64,000 nt of DNA, taken from assembly GCF_030546935.1 (NCBI RefSeq), contig NZ_JAUOPH010000001.1, forward strand, positions 248,001 to 312,000, in the 5' to 3' direction. This document shows, piece after piece, positions 18,161 to 27,735 of the stretch. The notes under the pieces were generated by a model. It had not been told where the DNA came from. It worked only from the letters and a program-made list of their open reading frames with translations, and did not search any database. Both the position numbers and the translations under genes were made by a program. This DNA comes from Marinobacter sp. 2_MG-2023 (GTDB lineage: Bacteria > Pseudomonadota > Gammaproteobacteria > Pseudomonadales > Oleiphilaceae). Numbering within the stretch: position 1 is the stretch's first letter; each line of letters begins with the position of its first letter.

Positions 18161-18915
18161 TTGAAGCCCGTGGGCTGAGCAAAAAGTACCAGGATACCCT
18201 GGTGGTCGAAGATGTCAGCCTGCAAATCCCCAAAGGTGGGCTAACCTCGATTATCGGCCCCAACGGTGCCGGTAAATCCACCTTGTTGTCGATGATTAGC
18301 CGCCTGACACCCATGAGCGTCGGCACGGTGGAAATTGACGGGTTTGACGTAACACGCACATCTGGGCCGGAATTGGCCAGGCGCTTGTCAATCTTGCGCC
18401 AGCACAATGAGTCCAGCCTGCGCCTGACCGTTCGGGATCTGGTTGCCTTTGGCCGTTTCCCCCATTCTGGCGGGCGTTTGACCACGGAAGACCAAAAGCA
18501 TATTGACGAAGCCATCCAGTATCTCGAACTGGAAGAATACCAGCAACGCCATCTGGACGAACTTTCAGGTGGCCAACGCCAGCGGGCTTACGTGGCTATG
18601 GTGATGTGCCAGGACACGGAATACGTGCTGCTGGACGAACCCCTGAACAACATAGATATGCGCCACGCTGTTGGCATGATGCAACTGTTGCGCCGCGCTG
18701 CGGATGAAAAAGGTAAAACCGTAGTCGTCGTACTGCACGACATCAACTTCGCCTCCTGCTATTCCGACCATATTATTGCCATGCGTCGCGGCCAACTGGC
18801 CTACCAGGGCATGCCGGAACAAATTATCCGGAACGAGGTTCTGACCGATCTTTACGATATCCCCACGAGTGTCCACGAACTGAACGGACAAAGGATCTGC
18901 ACGTATTTCCGCTAA
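18157..18915 (+). CDS. Iron-siderophore ABC transporter ATP-binding protein
   Basis: Cytoplasmic ATPase of the importer, 252 residues. Walker A IIGPNGAGKSTLLSM near residue 37, Q-loop ILRQHNESS, signature LSGGQRQRAYVAM, Walker B EYVLLDEPLNNIDM and the switch His in VVVLHDINFA. I chose ATG 18157 because it follows GCGAGGAG and gives the standard N-terminus MIEARGLSKKYQDTLVV; an in-frame ATG at 18109 would place 16 residues inside the upstream permease frame. Last gene of the operon. No convincing intrinsic terminator is seen in the 163 bp before dusA. Confidence 0.95.
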   Translation: MIEARGLSKKYQDTLVVEDVSLQIPKGGLTSIIGPNGAGKSTLLSMISRLTPMSVGTVEIDGFDVTRTSGPELARRLSILRQHNESSLRLTVRDLVAFGRFPHSGGRLTTEDQKHIDEAIQYLELEEYQQRHLDELSGGQRQRAYVAMVMCQDTEYVLLDEPLNNIDMRHAVGMMQLLRRAADEKGKTVVVVLHDINFASCYSDHIIAMRRGQLAYQGMPEQIIRNEVLTDLYDIPTSVHELNGQRICTYFR

Positions 18916-19078
18916 TCGCTCTATTCTTATGGCGAGAAACACTCATACTCCCAGGAACCAACAAATCCGATTTCCTGATAGAATCGTCCCCTCATACAAC
19001 CCGTTCGAGTGAAAGCATAAGACCACAAACCTGCCTTCGAGTTGTGGCCACACACAACCGGTCAGAATTGAGCACTTA

Positions 19079-20149
19079 ATGATCAAAGACGCAACTTCAG
19101 AAAACGCCAGAAAGCCCTCCGGAACCCCTGGTGGAATCGGGTCTGAACCCTCCCGCCGCTTTTGCGTGGCGCCGATGATGGATTGGACGACTCCGCAATA
19201 TCGCTACCTTGCCCGACTGCTGAGCCGGCATACCCTGCTTTATACCGAGATGGTCACAACCGGTGCGCTGATTCACGGCGATACGGAGCGTTTTTTGCAC
19301 CACAACTCTGCCGAGTACCCGCTGGCCCTGCAACTGGGTGGTAGTGATGCGGGTGAACTGGCACATTGCGCACGACTGGCGGAGCAATTCGGTTTCAGTG
19401 AGGTAAACCTGAACGTTGGTTGCCCCAGCGACCGGGTTCAGAACAACATGATTGGCGCCTGCCTGATGGGGCATCCGGACAAGGTGGCTGAAGGCGTTCG
19501 CGCCATGATCGAAGCCACCAGCCTTCCGGTCACGGTTAAGCACCGCATTGGTATCAATGGCCGGGAGTCTTGGGAGGATCTTTGTGAATTCGTCGACAAA
19601 GTCAGTGCTGCAGGCTGTCGTACGTTTATTGTCCATGCACGTATAGCCATTCTCGAAGGGCTAAGCCCGAAGGAAAACCGGGATGTGCCGCCATTAAAAT
19701 ACGATTGGGCATACCGGCTGAAACAGCAATACCCTCACCTTGAGATCATCATCAACGGTGGCATCAAAACCTTTGCTGAGTGTCACGAGCACCTGGAACA
19801 TACTGACGGCGTTATGCTGGGCCGCGAGGCATACCATAACCCCTGGCTTCTGGCGGGCGTGGATCCGGAGTTCTTTGGCAGCGAAGCTCCCGTTGCTTCG
19901 CGCCACGACGCACTCAGGGCCATGTATCCTTATATTCAGAGCGAACTGGAGCGCGGTGTTTTTCTCGGTCACATATCCCGACACCTCCTGGGGCTTTTCC
20001 ACGGTGTTCCCGGTGGACGCCAGTTTCGCCGGTATATCAGCGAGAACGCTCATAAGCCGGGCGCCGACCTGGAGGTCATCCAGACCGCTCTGGATAAGGT
20101 CCGGGAGCCCGCTCAGCCAGCAGTGACTGAAACGACGGAGAACGCCTGA
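19079..20149 (+). CDS. dusA: tRNA-dihydrouridine(20/20a) synthase DusA
   Basis: FMN enzyme that reduces uridine 20/20a in the D-loop of tRNA with NADPH. The 356 residues show the Dus TIM-barrel: RRFCVAPMMDWTTPQYRYLARL, LYTEMVTTGALIHGD, LALQLGGSDAGELAHCA, catalytic Cys115 in EVNLNVGCPSDRVQ, VKHRIGIN, FIVHARIAILEGLSPKENR and INGGIKT, then GVMLGREAYHNPW, all DusA-subtype phrases. An N-terminal tail of about 27 residues precedes the barrel and is a little longer than in E. coli; the true start could lie slightly downstream but no better ATG is seen. It is a separate unit with about 160 bp upstream and 136 bp before tal. Confidence 0.95.
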   Translation: MIKDATSENARKPSGTPGGIGSEPSRRFCVAPMMDWTTPQYRYLARLLSRHTLLYTEMVTTGALIHGDTERFLHHNSAEYPLALQLGGSDAGELAHCARLAEQFGFSEVNLNVGCPSDRVQNNMIGACLMGHPDKVAEGVRAMIEATSLPVTVKHRIGINGRESWEDLCEFVDKVSAAGCRTFIVHARIAILEGLSPKENRDVPPLKYDWAYRLKQQYPHLEIIINGGIKTFAECHEHLEHTDGVMLGREAYHNPWLLAGVDPEFFGSEAPVASRHDALRAMYPYIQSELERGVFLGHISRHLLGLFHGVPGGRQFRRYISENAHKPGADLEVIQTALDKVREPAQPAVTETTENA

Positions 20150-20285
20150 CCGCGACCTTAAGGCATTATTACCAACACCTTACTTTTTGCTGTCTTGTTC
20201 CTGTCTTTTCAGCCCGCTATTGTAGAAGCACAATCCACATCCGGGATTCGGATGTACCGAAAAAATAACTCGGACGACAGCCCTA

Positions 20286-21254
20286 ATGACCAACAAGCTA
20301 GACCAACTGAAAACCATGACCACTGTAGTGGCGGATACGGGTGACATTGGCGCCATTGCCCAATGGCGCCCTCAGGACGCCACAACAAATCCATCACTGC
20401 TGCTCAAGGCAGCTGCTTCCGACGCCTATCGCCCTATGCTCGATAAAGCAGTTACGATGGCACGGAAACGAGGCGGCTCTGATACCGAACAGTTAACGGT
20501 GGCAACTGATATGTTGGCGGTTCTGGCGGGCCAGGAAATACTCAGTCTGATACCCGGTGTGGTTTCGACGGAAGTTGATGCACGCTTGTCATTCGATACA
20601 GAGGCTACGCTCAGGCGCGCCCGGCGCCTTATCGAACTCTACGACCAGCAGGGAGTCGATACCAGCAGGGTTCTTATCAAGATTGCGTCGACCTGGGAAG
20701 GCATCCGCGCGGCGGAGATACTTGAGCAGGAAGGCATTCATTGCAACCTCACGCTTCTGTTTTCATTTGTGCAGGCTGCAGCTTGCGCCCAGGCAGGGGC
20801 ATTCCTGATTTCCCCTTTCGTTGGGCGCATACTCGACTGGCATCTCGCCAGCAGTGGCCGGGATAGTTTTCCCGCCGCCGAGGACCCAGGTGTGCTATCG
20901 GTCGCCCGGATCTATAATTACTACAAGGCCAATGGTTTCAGCACGGTAGTCATGGGTGCGAGTTTCCGAAACACCGGGGAAATTGAAATGTTGGCAGGCT
21001 GCGATCGTCTGACCATCAGCCCTGCGTTACTGCAGGAGCTGCAAGACGACACCGGCACCCTGGAGCAAAAGCTTTCGGCCTCTGCAGCCACTTCATCCGA
21101 CGGTTTCGGAGTTCTGGATGAAAAGCGGTTTCGCTGGGAGTCTAATGAAGACGCCATGGCCACCGAAAAACTGGCAGACGGCATTCGGCGCTTTACCAAC
21201 GACCAGATTGAGCTGGAGAACCAGGTTCGCCAGCTCGCCAGTAAAGCGGCCTGA
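20286..21254 (+). CDS. tal: Transaldolase (TalB type)
   Basis: Pentose phosphate pathway enzyme that moves a dihydroxyacetone unit between sugar phosphates. The 322 residues match TalA/TalB length. Visible are the N-terminal [48 protein letters not shown], the Schiff-base Lys132 in [19 protein letters not shown] (same number as in E. coli TalB), [22 protein letters not shown] and [13 protein letters not shown] weak promoter TTGTTC (20195-20200), 17 nt, TATTGT (20218-20223) lies upstream. The TerB-like gene follows after 32 nt. Very confident. Confidence 0.97.
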   Translation: MTNKLDQLKTMTTVVADTGDIGAIAQWRPQDATTNPSLLLKAAASDAYRPMLDKAVTMARKRGGSDTEQLTVATDMLAVLAGQEILSLIPGVVSTEVDARLSFDTEATLRRARRLIELYDQQGVDTSRVLIKIASTWEGIRAAEILEQEGIHCNLTLLFSFVQAAACAQAGAFLISPFVGRILDWHLASSGRDSFPAAEDPGVLSVARIYNYYKANGFSTVVMGASFRNTGEIEMLAGCDRLTISPALLQELQDDTGTLEQKLSASAATSSDGFGVLDEKRFRWESNEDAMATEKLADGIRRFTNDQIELENQVRQLASKAA

Positions 21255-21286
21255 TTTTCAATGCACCTGAATGGTCATGTCCGATT

Positions 21287-21736
21287 ATGATTGAGAGCCT
21301 GAAAAAACTGTTTAGTGCACCGAAAACAGAGCATCATGAGTTTGATGCCCACCAGCTTGCGGTCGCTGCAACCGCTTTGATGGTGCAGCTTTCGCGGGTA
21401 GATCACCACGAAGACGAACGAGAACTAAAGGCTATCGTAGAGTGTGCAATAAAAGCCCACCAGGTAACCCGGGAAGAAGCGGAAGAGATTCTCAACGATG
21501 CACTGGCCCATGCTGAGGATGCTACTTCACTGTATGAATTTACCGGGCAGATAAATGAACACCTGGATCAGGAAGGCAAACAGTCGCTGCTGGAAAATAT
21601 CTGGCAGGTTGCGCTCGCAGATGACCGCGTAGACAAATACGAAGAACACCTTATTCGCCGTATGGCAGATCTGCTGCATCTTAACCATCGGGAGTTCATA
21701 CAGGCGCGACACAAGGCAGAGAGTGCTCGCTCCTGA
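21287..21736 (+). CDS. TerB-like (tellurite-resistance TerB family) protein
   Basis: Small acidic helical protein of 149 residues in the TerB/DjlA-like family. The repeated helical pattern includes QLAVAATALMVQLSRVDHHEDERE and VALADDRVDKYEEHLIRRMADLL, where D-x-x-x-x-x-E motifs match the metal-binding acid residues of the family. Such solo proteins occur in many gammaproteobacteria; the function is unknown and a link to tellurite is not implied. It lies 32 nt after tal and 24 nt before the DAHP-synthase-family gene, so it is probably cotranscribed with them. Confidence 0.85.
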   Translation: MIESLKKLFSAPKTEHHEFDAHQLAVAATALMVQLSRVDHHEDERELKAIVECAIKAHQVTREEAEEILNDALAHAEDATSLYEFTGQINEHLDQEGKQSLLENIWQVALADDRVDKYEEHLIRRMADLLHLNHREFIQARHKAESARS

Positions 21737-21760
21737 CCGGGACATAACAAAGGAAATCGC

Positions 21761-22888
21761 ATGCTAGCTATTCTTCATCCCAACACAGCTCTGGACAGTG
21801 AAGCTTATCGCCAGACGATGCACTTTCTGGAGAACCTGCCAGGCGTATCGGTGCGGGTGCATGAAATACAGGGCGTCAGCCAGCGTCTGACCGAGATATA
21901 TCTGCTGGGCGACACCAAACCGCTCGACAAGGCAGAAATCGAAGCTTTGCCGGCAGTAGAACGGGCCATTCGGATATCCGACGACTACCGGATTCTGGGG
22001 CGTCATAAAGACGACAACCGTCAGACAGGCTTTAGCTATAACGGCGTGGACTTCAACCAGTCCAACCTGAATATCTTCGCCGGTCTCTGCGCCGTGGACG
22101 TGCCCGAGCATGTAGAAATGATGCTGAAAGCCCTGGAAGAGAATGGCCAGGTTTGCACACGCATGGGTGCCTACAAGCCTCGCACCAATCCCTATTCGTT
22201 TCAGGGGCATGGCAAAGGCTGTCTACCATGGGTATTTGAAAAAGCGGGCAAACACGGTATCAAGGTGGTCGCCATGGAGATCACCCATGAAAGCCACATT
22301 GACGAAATCGATACCTGCCTGGAGAAACTCGGGCGCCCTACGGGTGTCATGCTTCAGGTAGGGACCCGGAACACTCAGAACTTTGAGCTGCTAAAAGCCA
22401 TTGGTCGTCAGAGTACTTATCCGGTTCTGCTCAAGCGCGGGTTCGGTATTACCTTGAACGAATCCCTGAATGCTGCGGAATACCTTGCCAGCGAAGGCAA
22501 TGCAAACGTCATTTTTTGCCTGCGAGGGATGAAGACCGAAGCTGGTCAACCGCACCGCAACATGGTGGATTTTGCTCACGTGCCAGCCGTTAAACGGCTT
22601 ACGCGCATGCCTGTCTGCGTCGACCCTTCTCATTCCGTGGGCACTCGCGAGAAGTCGCCAGACGGCATTCTGGACGTTATGCACGCAACGGCACAGGGTG
22701 TGATCGCCGGGGCCAACATGGTTCTGGTGGACTTCCACCCCAAGCCGGAAAAAGCACTTGTAGACGGCCCTCAAGCGCTCTTGATGAACGAGCTACCCGC
22801 CTATCTTGAAGATATACACCTCTGCCACGATACCTGGATAAAACGCCAGGCCATTTACCAACGCCTGAAAGGTGAATCATCAAAATGA
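21761..22888 (+). CDS. 3-deoxy-7-phosphoheptulonate (DAHP) synthase family protein, type I-beta-like
   Basis: Probable first enzyme of the shikimate pathway, joining PEP and erythrose 4-phosphate. The 375 residues have an N-terminal ferredoxin-like domain of about 90 residues and a TIM barrel with hallmark GAYKPRTNPYSFQGHGKG, VAMEITHESHIDEI, VGTRNTQNFELLKA, LLKRGF, VDPSHSVGTRE and HPKPEKALVDGPQAL. The metal ligands expected in this family (Cys, His, Glu, Asp) have visible candidates in AGLCAVD, DPSHS and the last motif. AGLCAVD replaces the usual AGPCSVE, and CLRGMKTE replaces CERG, so substrate specificity could differ from housekeeping DAHP synthase. RBS AAAGGAAA. It overlaps the next gene by 4 nt (ATGA). 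Confidence 0.78.
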   Translation: MLAILHPNTALDSEAYRQTMHFLENLPGVSVRVHEIQGVSQRLTEIYLLGDTKPLDKAEIEALPAVERAIRISDDYRILGRHKDDNRQTGFSYNGVDFNQSNLNIFAGLCAVDVPEHVEMMLKALEENGQVCTRMGAYKPRTNPYSFQGHGKGCLPWVFEKAGKHGIKVVAMEITHESHIDEIDTCLEKLGRPTGVMLQVGTRNTQNFELLKAIGRQSTYPVLLKRGFGITLNESLNAAEYLASEGNANVIFCLRGMKTEAGQPHRNMVDFAHVPAVKRLTRMPVCVDPSHSVGTREKSPDGILDVMHATAQGVIAGANMVLVDFHPKPEKALVDGPQALLMNELPAYLEDIHLCHDTWIKRQAIYQRLKGESSK

Positions 22889-23679
22889 TCGTCTACGGAC
22901 ATCGGGGCGCGAAAGGCGAAGCCCCAGAGAACACTCTTGCCGGTTTCAAGCACGCCTACCGGCAGGGTGTTCGACATTTTGAGCTGGATCTGGTGCTATC
23001 GAAAGATGGCAAACCTGTGCTGGTGCATGATCTGACGACCGATCGGACGACTGACCAGAAAGGCCATGTGAGCCAGTATACGGCAGCAGAGCTTGCGGCC
23101 ATGGACGCCCGTCGCAACACAGTTTCATGGCCGGTAAGAACCGGAATCCCTTCGCTGGAAGACCTCCTTGATGAGTTCGGTGATATTGAGCATTTTCAGC
23201 TGGAGGTAAAGAAGGATTCCCGTGCCAGGCTAAACATTCTCTGCAATCGTTTAACGGAAGTTATCCAGCACCGTAACCTCTACCAGACGGCAGCCATTAC
23301 GTCGGCAGACACCTGGTTTCTGAAAGAAATACGCAGAAGAAACAAACGCATTCGCACCGGGCTGGTAGCAGAGCGGCGCTTCCCTCGCCCCCTTGGCGTA
23401 GCAACGCGTTTAGGCTGCGACTACTTGTGTATCAACTGGAAGCTTTGTTCACCAGAGTTGGTCGAGAATGCTCGTAGAAGAGAAATGCATGTCTCCTGCT
23501 GGACGGTTAACCGTATTCAGGACATGCTTCAGCTGGAAGCCATGGGCGTAAACAGCATCATTACAGATTACCCCACAAGCACACGCATGTTTTTTGATAA
23601 CCGCGCACGTGCTGCCGTTTCACTGCCTGACCGCCAGGAAAGCACAGCGGCGGGTAATGAGGCATTACCCGCCAACTGA
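22885..23679 (+). CDS. Glycerophosphodiester phosphodiesterase
   Basis: Hydrolyses glycerophosphodiesters to glycerol 3-phosphate and an alcohol. The 264-residue protein is of the cytosolic UgpQ-like type with no signal peptide. GDPD motifs: YGHRGAKGEAPENTLAGF (His pair), FELDLVLSKDGKPVLVHDLTTDRTT with the catalytic E-x-D and second His, and the barrel end VSCWTVNRIQDMLQLEAMGVNSIITDYP. It is translationally coupled to the DAHP-synthase-family gene through ATGA. Its last ten codons contain a perfect 11-bp inverted repeat. It converges on sthA with 12 nt between stops. Confidence 0.93.
   Translation: MIVYGHRGAKGEAPENTLAGFKHAYRQGVRHFELDLVLSKDGKPVLVHDLTTDRTTDQKGHVSQYTAAELAAMDARRNTVSWPVRTGIPSLEDLLDEFGDIEHFQLEVKKDSRARLNILCNRLTEVIQHRNLYQTAAITSADTWFLKEIRRRNKRIRTGLVAERRFPRPLGVATRLGCDYLCINWKLCSPELVENARRREMHVSCWTVNRIQDMLQLEAMGVNSIITDYPTSTRMFFDNRARAAVSLPDRQESTAAGNEALPAN
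23649..23673. terminator. Inverted repeat at the end of the GDPD gene, possible bidirectional terminator
   Basis: A perfect 11-bp stem (GGCGGGTAATG / CATTACCCGCC) with a 3-nt loop lies inside the last codons of the phosphodiesterase and 19 nt past the end of convergent sthA. Neither strand shows a U-run after the stem, so intrinsic termination is uncertain; the hairpin could instead protect 3' ends. Confidence 0.45.
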
Positions 23680-23691
23680 GCATCAGCCCGC

Positions 23692-25083
23692 TCAGAAGAT
23701 CCGGTTCAGGCCATTCAATGCAGCTACCCGATAAGCTTCCGCCATGGTCGGGTAGTTAAAGGTTGTGTTGATAAAGTAATCGAGAGAGTTGGCTTCACCC
23801 TTCTGGTTCATGATGGCCTGGCCGATATGAACGATCTCGGCAGCCTGGTCACCAAAGCAATGAATGCCCAGAATCTGCTTGGTCTCGCGATGAAACAGGA
23901 TTTTCAGCATACCGACCGCCTCGCCGGTTATCTGCGCCCTTGCCAGATGTTTGAAAAAAGCCTGCCCGACTTCATAGGGTACCTTGGCTTCTGTTAGCTC
24001 ACGCTCGGTTTTACCAACAGAACTGATTTCAGGGATCGTGTAAATGCCCGTAGGTACATCTGAAACAAATCTGAAGTACTCATCATGCACGATATCCGAG
24101 GATGCAGAACGGCCCTGGTCATAAGCAGCACTCGCAAGGCTTGGCCAGCCGATAACATCCCCGGCGGCGTAGATATTCTCTACCTCTGTGCGGTAATGCT
24201 CATCAACGGACAGCTGACCACGGCTATTAGGCGTCAGGCCAACGTTCTCGAGCGCCAGACTATCGGTATTGCCGCTCCGGCCATTGCACCAGAGAAACGC
24301 ATCCGCGCGAATTTTCTTGCCCGACTGCAACGAGAGGACCACCCCGTGGTCATCTCCATCTACCGATTCGTATTGCTCATTGTGACGCACCAGCACACCG
24401 TTGTTACGCAGGTGGTAGCTCAGAGCGTCTGATATTTCATCATCAAGGAACGACAGCAGGCGACTACCCGGATTAATCAGATCAACCTTTACACCAAGCC
24501 CGGCAAAAATAGACGCATACTCTGAACCGATTACACCAGCGCCATAGATAATCAGAGTGCGCGGTGTATGGGAGAGATTCAGGATGGTATCCGAGTTGTA
24601 GATCCGATGGTGTCTGAAATCCAGATCGGGCGGCAGATACGGGCGTGAGCCGGTTGCGATGATGACTTGCTTGAAGTGCAGCGTCTCAACCGACTTGTTA
24701 CCACGGACCTCTAGACGATTGTTGTCAAGGAAGGACGCGCGGCCGTTGATCAAATCGACCCGGTTACGGGAGTAAAACTGGGTTCTGAGCTTTACCTGTT
24801 TACCAATAACCTTCTGTGCGCTTTGCAGCACCCGGGGAAACGAGAACCAGCGAGGCTCTCCGATATCCCGGAACATCTGATTGGTGTTAAAGGTAATGAT
24901 TTGTTTGACCGAGTGACGCAAAGCCTTGGAAGGAATCGTTCCCCAATGGGTGCAGTTGCCCCCCACTGTGGGCTTGTCTTCAACGATAGCAACACGCTTG
25001 CCATGCTTGGTCGCATTCATTGCCGCTCCTTCACCGGAAGGACCAGCACCGATAACGACGACGTCGTAATGATGTTCTGCCAT
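23692..25083 (-). CDS. sthA: Soluble pyridine nucleotide transhydrogenase (Si-specific)
   Basis: FAD enzyme that exchanges reducing equivalents between NADPH and NAD+ in the cytosol. The 463 residues match SthA: FAD motif [38 protein letters not shown]-binding [39 protein letters not shown] and the dimer-interface end [15 protein letters not shown]. Lipoamide-dehydrogenase relatives have C-x4-C at the active site; here it reads C-x4-T (NCTHWGT), the known SthA hallmark. It lies 65 nt downstream of nqrM on the same strand. Adjacent NQR genes give a redox theme to the cluster. Confidence 0.97.
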   Translation of the reverse strand: MAEHHYDVVVIGAGPSGEGAAMNATKHGKRVAIVEDKPTVGGNCTHWGTIPSKALRHSVKQIITFNTNQMFRDIGEPRWFSFPRVLQSAQKVIGKQVKLRTQFYSRNRVDLINGRASFLDNNRLEVRGNKSVETLHFKQVIIATGSRPYLPPDLDFRHHRIYNSDTILNLSHTPRTLIIYGAGVIGSEYASIFAGLGVKVDLINPGSRLLSFLDDEISDALSYHLRNNGVLVRHNEQYESVDGDDHGVVLSLQSGKKIRADAFLWCNGRSGNTDSLALENVGLTPNSRGQLSVDEHYRTEVENIYAAGDVIGWPSLASAAYDQGRSASSDIVHDEYFRFVSDVPTGIYTIPEISSVGKTERELTEAKVPYEVGQAFFKHLARAQITGEAVGMLKILFHRETKQILGIHCFGDQAAEIVHIGQAIMNQKGEANSLDYFINTTFNYPTMAEAYRVAALNGLNRIF

Positions 25084-25148
25084 GCGCGCATTGACTCCTT
25101 ATTTGCGTCGGAAAAAATAGTTGTGATTATGAAATCTACCAGCGTTTA

Positions 25149-25397
25149 CTACTTGCGACCTATTTTGGTCGCATCATAAGCCAGTTCCTCGGGAGCCAGT
25201 GCCTCCGAAGCAACGCGCTGGTTTTCCTCTTCACACTTCTGGGTGTTGCCACCACAAATATCACAGGACGAGCTGATGCCAAGGGCACCAATACCGCCAC
25301 AGGTACCGCTGATCGGTTTACGCCCGAAAATCACGCCAACAGACATGCCGGCAACCAATAGAACCACAATCAACAAAACCAGAAGAAAGGTACCCAT
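25149..25397 (-). CDS. nqrM: Na+-NQR maturation protein NqrM
   Basis: Small membrane protein (82 residues) needed for NQR assembly, thought to deliver iron for the Cys-coordinated Fe centre between NqrD and NqrE. It has one N-terminal helix (LLVLLIVVLLVAGMSVGVIF) and a Cys cluster: GTCGGIGALG, SSCDICGGNTQKCEE. The length and four-Cys pattern are typical. It is 12 nt downstream of apbE and is the last gene of the nqr operon before sthA. Confidence 0.95.
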   Translation of the reverse strand: MGTFLLVLLIVVLLVAGMSVGVIFGRKPISGTCGGIGALGISSSCDICGGNTQKCEEENQRVASEALAPEELAYDATKIGRK

Positions 25398-25409
25398 ACT
25401 GCCCTCCCC

Positions 25410-26462
25410 TTACTGAGTAACGTAGGACGAAAACGCTGGAGTCTGATGCCCTTCAAACCCGTTTTCTGTCCGGATAATAAAATAGGCCGGAATATTGTCC
25501 CGTGTTGCGAGCGCACTCGCCCGCTCAAAACCCATTACAGTGAAACCGGTCGCCAGAGCGTCTGCACTCATGCTGTCATCTGCGATAACCGTTACAGAAG
25601 CCAGGTTATGCGTTATGGGCTTTCCGGTCTCAGGGTCTATTGTATGGGAGAAACGCCGCCCTTCCGATTCGTAATAGTTACGATAGTCTCCCGACGTGGC
25701 CATTGCGCGAGAAGGCAAAGAAACAATCAGGTTTATCGTATGCTCAGCACCTTCCACCGGCTGCTCGATAGCTAGCCTCCACACATTGCCATCAGGCTTA
25801 GCCCCGCTGGTACGGACCTCTCCACCGATTTCGACAAGATATGACTCTATTCCCTCGCTATCCAGATAGCGGGCCACCGCATCAACACCATAACCTTTTG
25901 CGATGGCGGAAAGATCGATGTACTGGGGCAAAGCCGCCTTTACTGCAGGCGGGCTGGCCCGGAGTGCAAGCTGCTCGTAACCCGTTCTGGACAGAACCTG
26001 AGCCAGACGTTGCTCTGAGGGAATCTGTTCTGGTCTTGCTTCCGGTCCGAAGCCCCAGAGATTCACCACTGGCCCTATGGTTACGTCAAAAGCTCCATCT
26101 GTCAGCCGTGAAATCTCATCGGCTTTAGCCAGAACCTCATAAAGTCCTTTCGATAACGGAACCCAGTCCGACTGATCTTCCCGACGATTCAGCTTCGACA
26201 GTTCGGAATCTTTCCGCCAGGTCGACATGGAAGCATCGACATCTTCGAGAGCTTCATCAATACCTTTAGCAAGAACTTCCAGCTTTTTACGATCTTCCGG
26301 TGCTACAACACTGATGTGGTAGGTGGTGCCAAACACAGGGCCTGAGATTTCCCAGACTTCTTCGTCCGGCTGAAACGAACAACCCGCCAGGGCCGCCAAG
26401 GCCAGCATCATAAAGACACTGGTCAAGACCGCCCTGGCGGGTTGAAGCATGCGGAATGTCAT
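25410..26462 (-). CDS. apbE: FAD:protein FMN transferase ApbE (lipoprotein)
   Basis: Periplasmic flavin transferase that attaches FMN covalently to Thr residues of NqrB and NqrC. The 350 residues start with a lipoprotein signal: hydrophobic run then LAGC with Cys28 as the lipidation site. Family motifs: FGTTYHISVV, DASMSTWRKDSELSKLN, FDVTIGPVVNLWGFGP, DLSAIAKGYGVDAVARYL, VEIGGEVRTSG and RRFSHTIDPETGKPI, followed by DDSMSADALATGFTVMG, which includes Mg-binding residues. Placed 9 nt after nqrF, in the operon that encodes its two substrates. Confidence 0.97.
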   Translation of the reverse strand: MTFRMLQPARAVLTSVFMMLALAALAGCSFQPDEEVWEISGPVFGTTYHISVVAPEDRKKLEVLAKGIDEALEDVDASMSTWRKDSELSKLNRREDQSDWVPLSKGLYEVLAKADEISRLTDGAFDVTIGPVVNLWGFGPEARPEQIPSEQRLAQVLSRTGYEQLALRASPPAVKAALPQYIDLSAIAKGYGVDAVARYLDSEGIESYLVEIGGEVRTSGAKPDGNVWRLAIEQPVEGAEHTINLIVSLPSRAMATSGDYRNYYESEGRRFSHTIDPETGKPITHNLASVTVIADDSMSADALATGFTVMGFERASALATRDNIPAYFIIRTENGFEGHQTPAFSSYVTQ

Positions 26463-26471
26463 CTGAAAGGT

Positions 26472-27698
26472 TTAACCTCCGAAGTCATCCAGCATGATGT
26501 TCTCGTCTTCAACACCCATATCTTTCAGCATCTTGATAACCGATGCGTTCATGATAGGGGGGCCGCACATGTAGAACTCACAGTCTTCAGGAGCAGGATG
26601 ATCCTTCAGGTAGTTCTCATAGAGTACGTTATGGATAAAGCCTGTAGGGCCGTCCCAGTTGTCCTCGGGTTGTGCGTCGGACAGGGCAACGTGCCATTCG
26701 AAGTTATCGTTCTCTTCGGCAAGCCCGTCGAAGTCTTCCACGTAGAACATCTCGCGGACACTTCGGGCACCATACCAGAAGCTGATCTTGCGCTTCGAAT
26801 TCAGGCGCTTAAGTTGGTCAAAGATGTGCGAACGCATAGGCGCCATGCCAGCACCACCACCAACGAACACCATTTCCGCCTCGGTTTTCTTGGCGAAAAA
26901 CTCACCAAACGGCCCCATCACCGTAACCTTGTCACCTGGCTTCAGGTTGAACACGTAGCTGGACATGATGCCCGGCAGGTGATCAGTACCCGGAGGCGGA
27001 GTAGCGATACGGATATTGAACTTGAGGACACCCTTCTCTTCCGGATAGTTCGCCATGGAATAGGCGCGGATGGTCTCTTCCTTGTTGATCGCTTTGTAGC
27101 GCCAAATATCCAGCTTGTCCCAATCGCCGTGAAAATCCTTCTCGATATCAAAATCTTTGAAGTCAATTTCGTATGGAGGGCATTCAAGCTGAACATAGCC
27201 GCCGGCGCGGAAGTCAACTTCCTCACCTTCTGGCAGTTTCAACACAAGTTCTTTAATAAAGGTGGCTACGTTATGGTTGGAAACAACCTCACACTCCCAC
27301 TTTTTAACACCAAAGAACTCTTCAGGAACCTCAATTTTCATGTCCTGCTTGACCGGAACCTGACACGACAGACGCCAGCCTTCCTTCTCTTCACGGTTCG
27401 TGAAGTGAGTTTTTTCCGTAGGCAGCATAGCGCCGCCGCCATCAAACACCTTGCACTTGCACTGGGCACAGGTACCGCCGCCGCCACAGGCTGACGACAG
27501 GAAAATACCGTTGTTAGCCAGGGTACCCAGAAGCTTCCCACCGGCTTCCGTTTTCACGGTATGTTCCGGATCGTCATTGATTTCGATAGTCACATCACCG
27601 GTGCTTACCAGTTTGGATCTTGCCGCGAGGATGATCGCCACAAGCGCCAGAACGATAACGGTGAACATGACCACGCCGAGTATGATTTCTGTATACAT
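26472..27698 (-). CDS. nqrF: Na+-translocating NADH:quinone reductase subunit F
   Basis: NADH-oxidising subunit that passes electrons through FAD and a 2Fe-2S cluster into the Na+ pump. The 408 residues have one N-terminal membrane helix ([20 protein letters not shown]), a ferredoxin domain with cluster ligands [19 protein letters not shown] and a later Cys in WRLSCQVPV, then an FAD domain ([11 protein letters not shown]) and a NADH domain ([33 protein letters not shown]). The end FGG is usual. Nearly identical in layout to Vibrio NqrF. It follows nqrE after 37 nt. Confidence 0.98.
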   Translation of the reverse strand: MYTEIILGVVMFTVIVLALVAIILAARSKLVSTGDVTIEINDDPEHTVKTEAGGKLLGTLANNGIFLSSACGGGGTCAQCKCKVFDGGGAMLPTEKTHFTNREEKEGWRLSCQVPVKQDMKIEVPEEFFGVKKWECEVVSNHNVATFIKELVLKLPEGEEVDFRAGGYVQLECPPYEIDFKDFDIEKDFHGDWDKLDIWRYKAINKEETIRAYSMANYPEEKGVLKFNIRIATPPPGTDHLPGIMSSYVFNLKPGDKVTVMGPFGEFFAKKTEAEMVFVGGGAGMAPMRSHIFDQLKRLNSKRKISFWYGARSVREMFYVEDFDGLAEENDNFEWHVALSDAQPEDNWDGPTGFIHNVLYENYLKDHPAPEDCEFYMCGPPIMNASVIKMLKDMGVEDENIMLDDFGG

Positions 27699-27735
27699 GG
27701 TCTCGCCTTTTCGTTAAACCGAATCACCGGATGAA

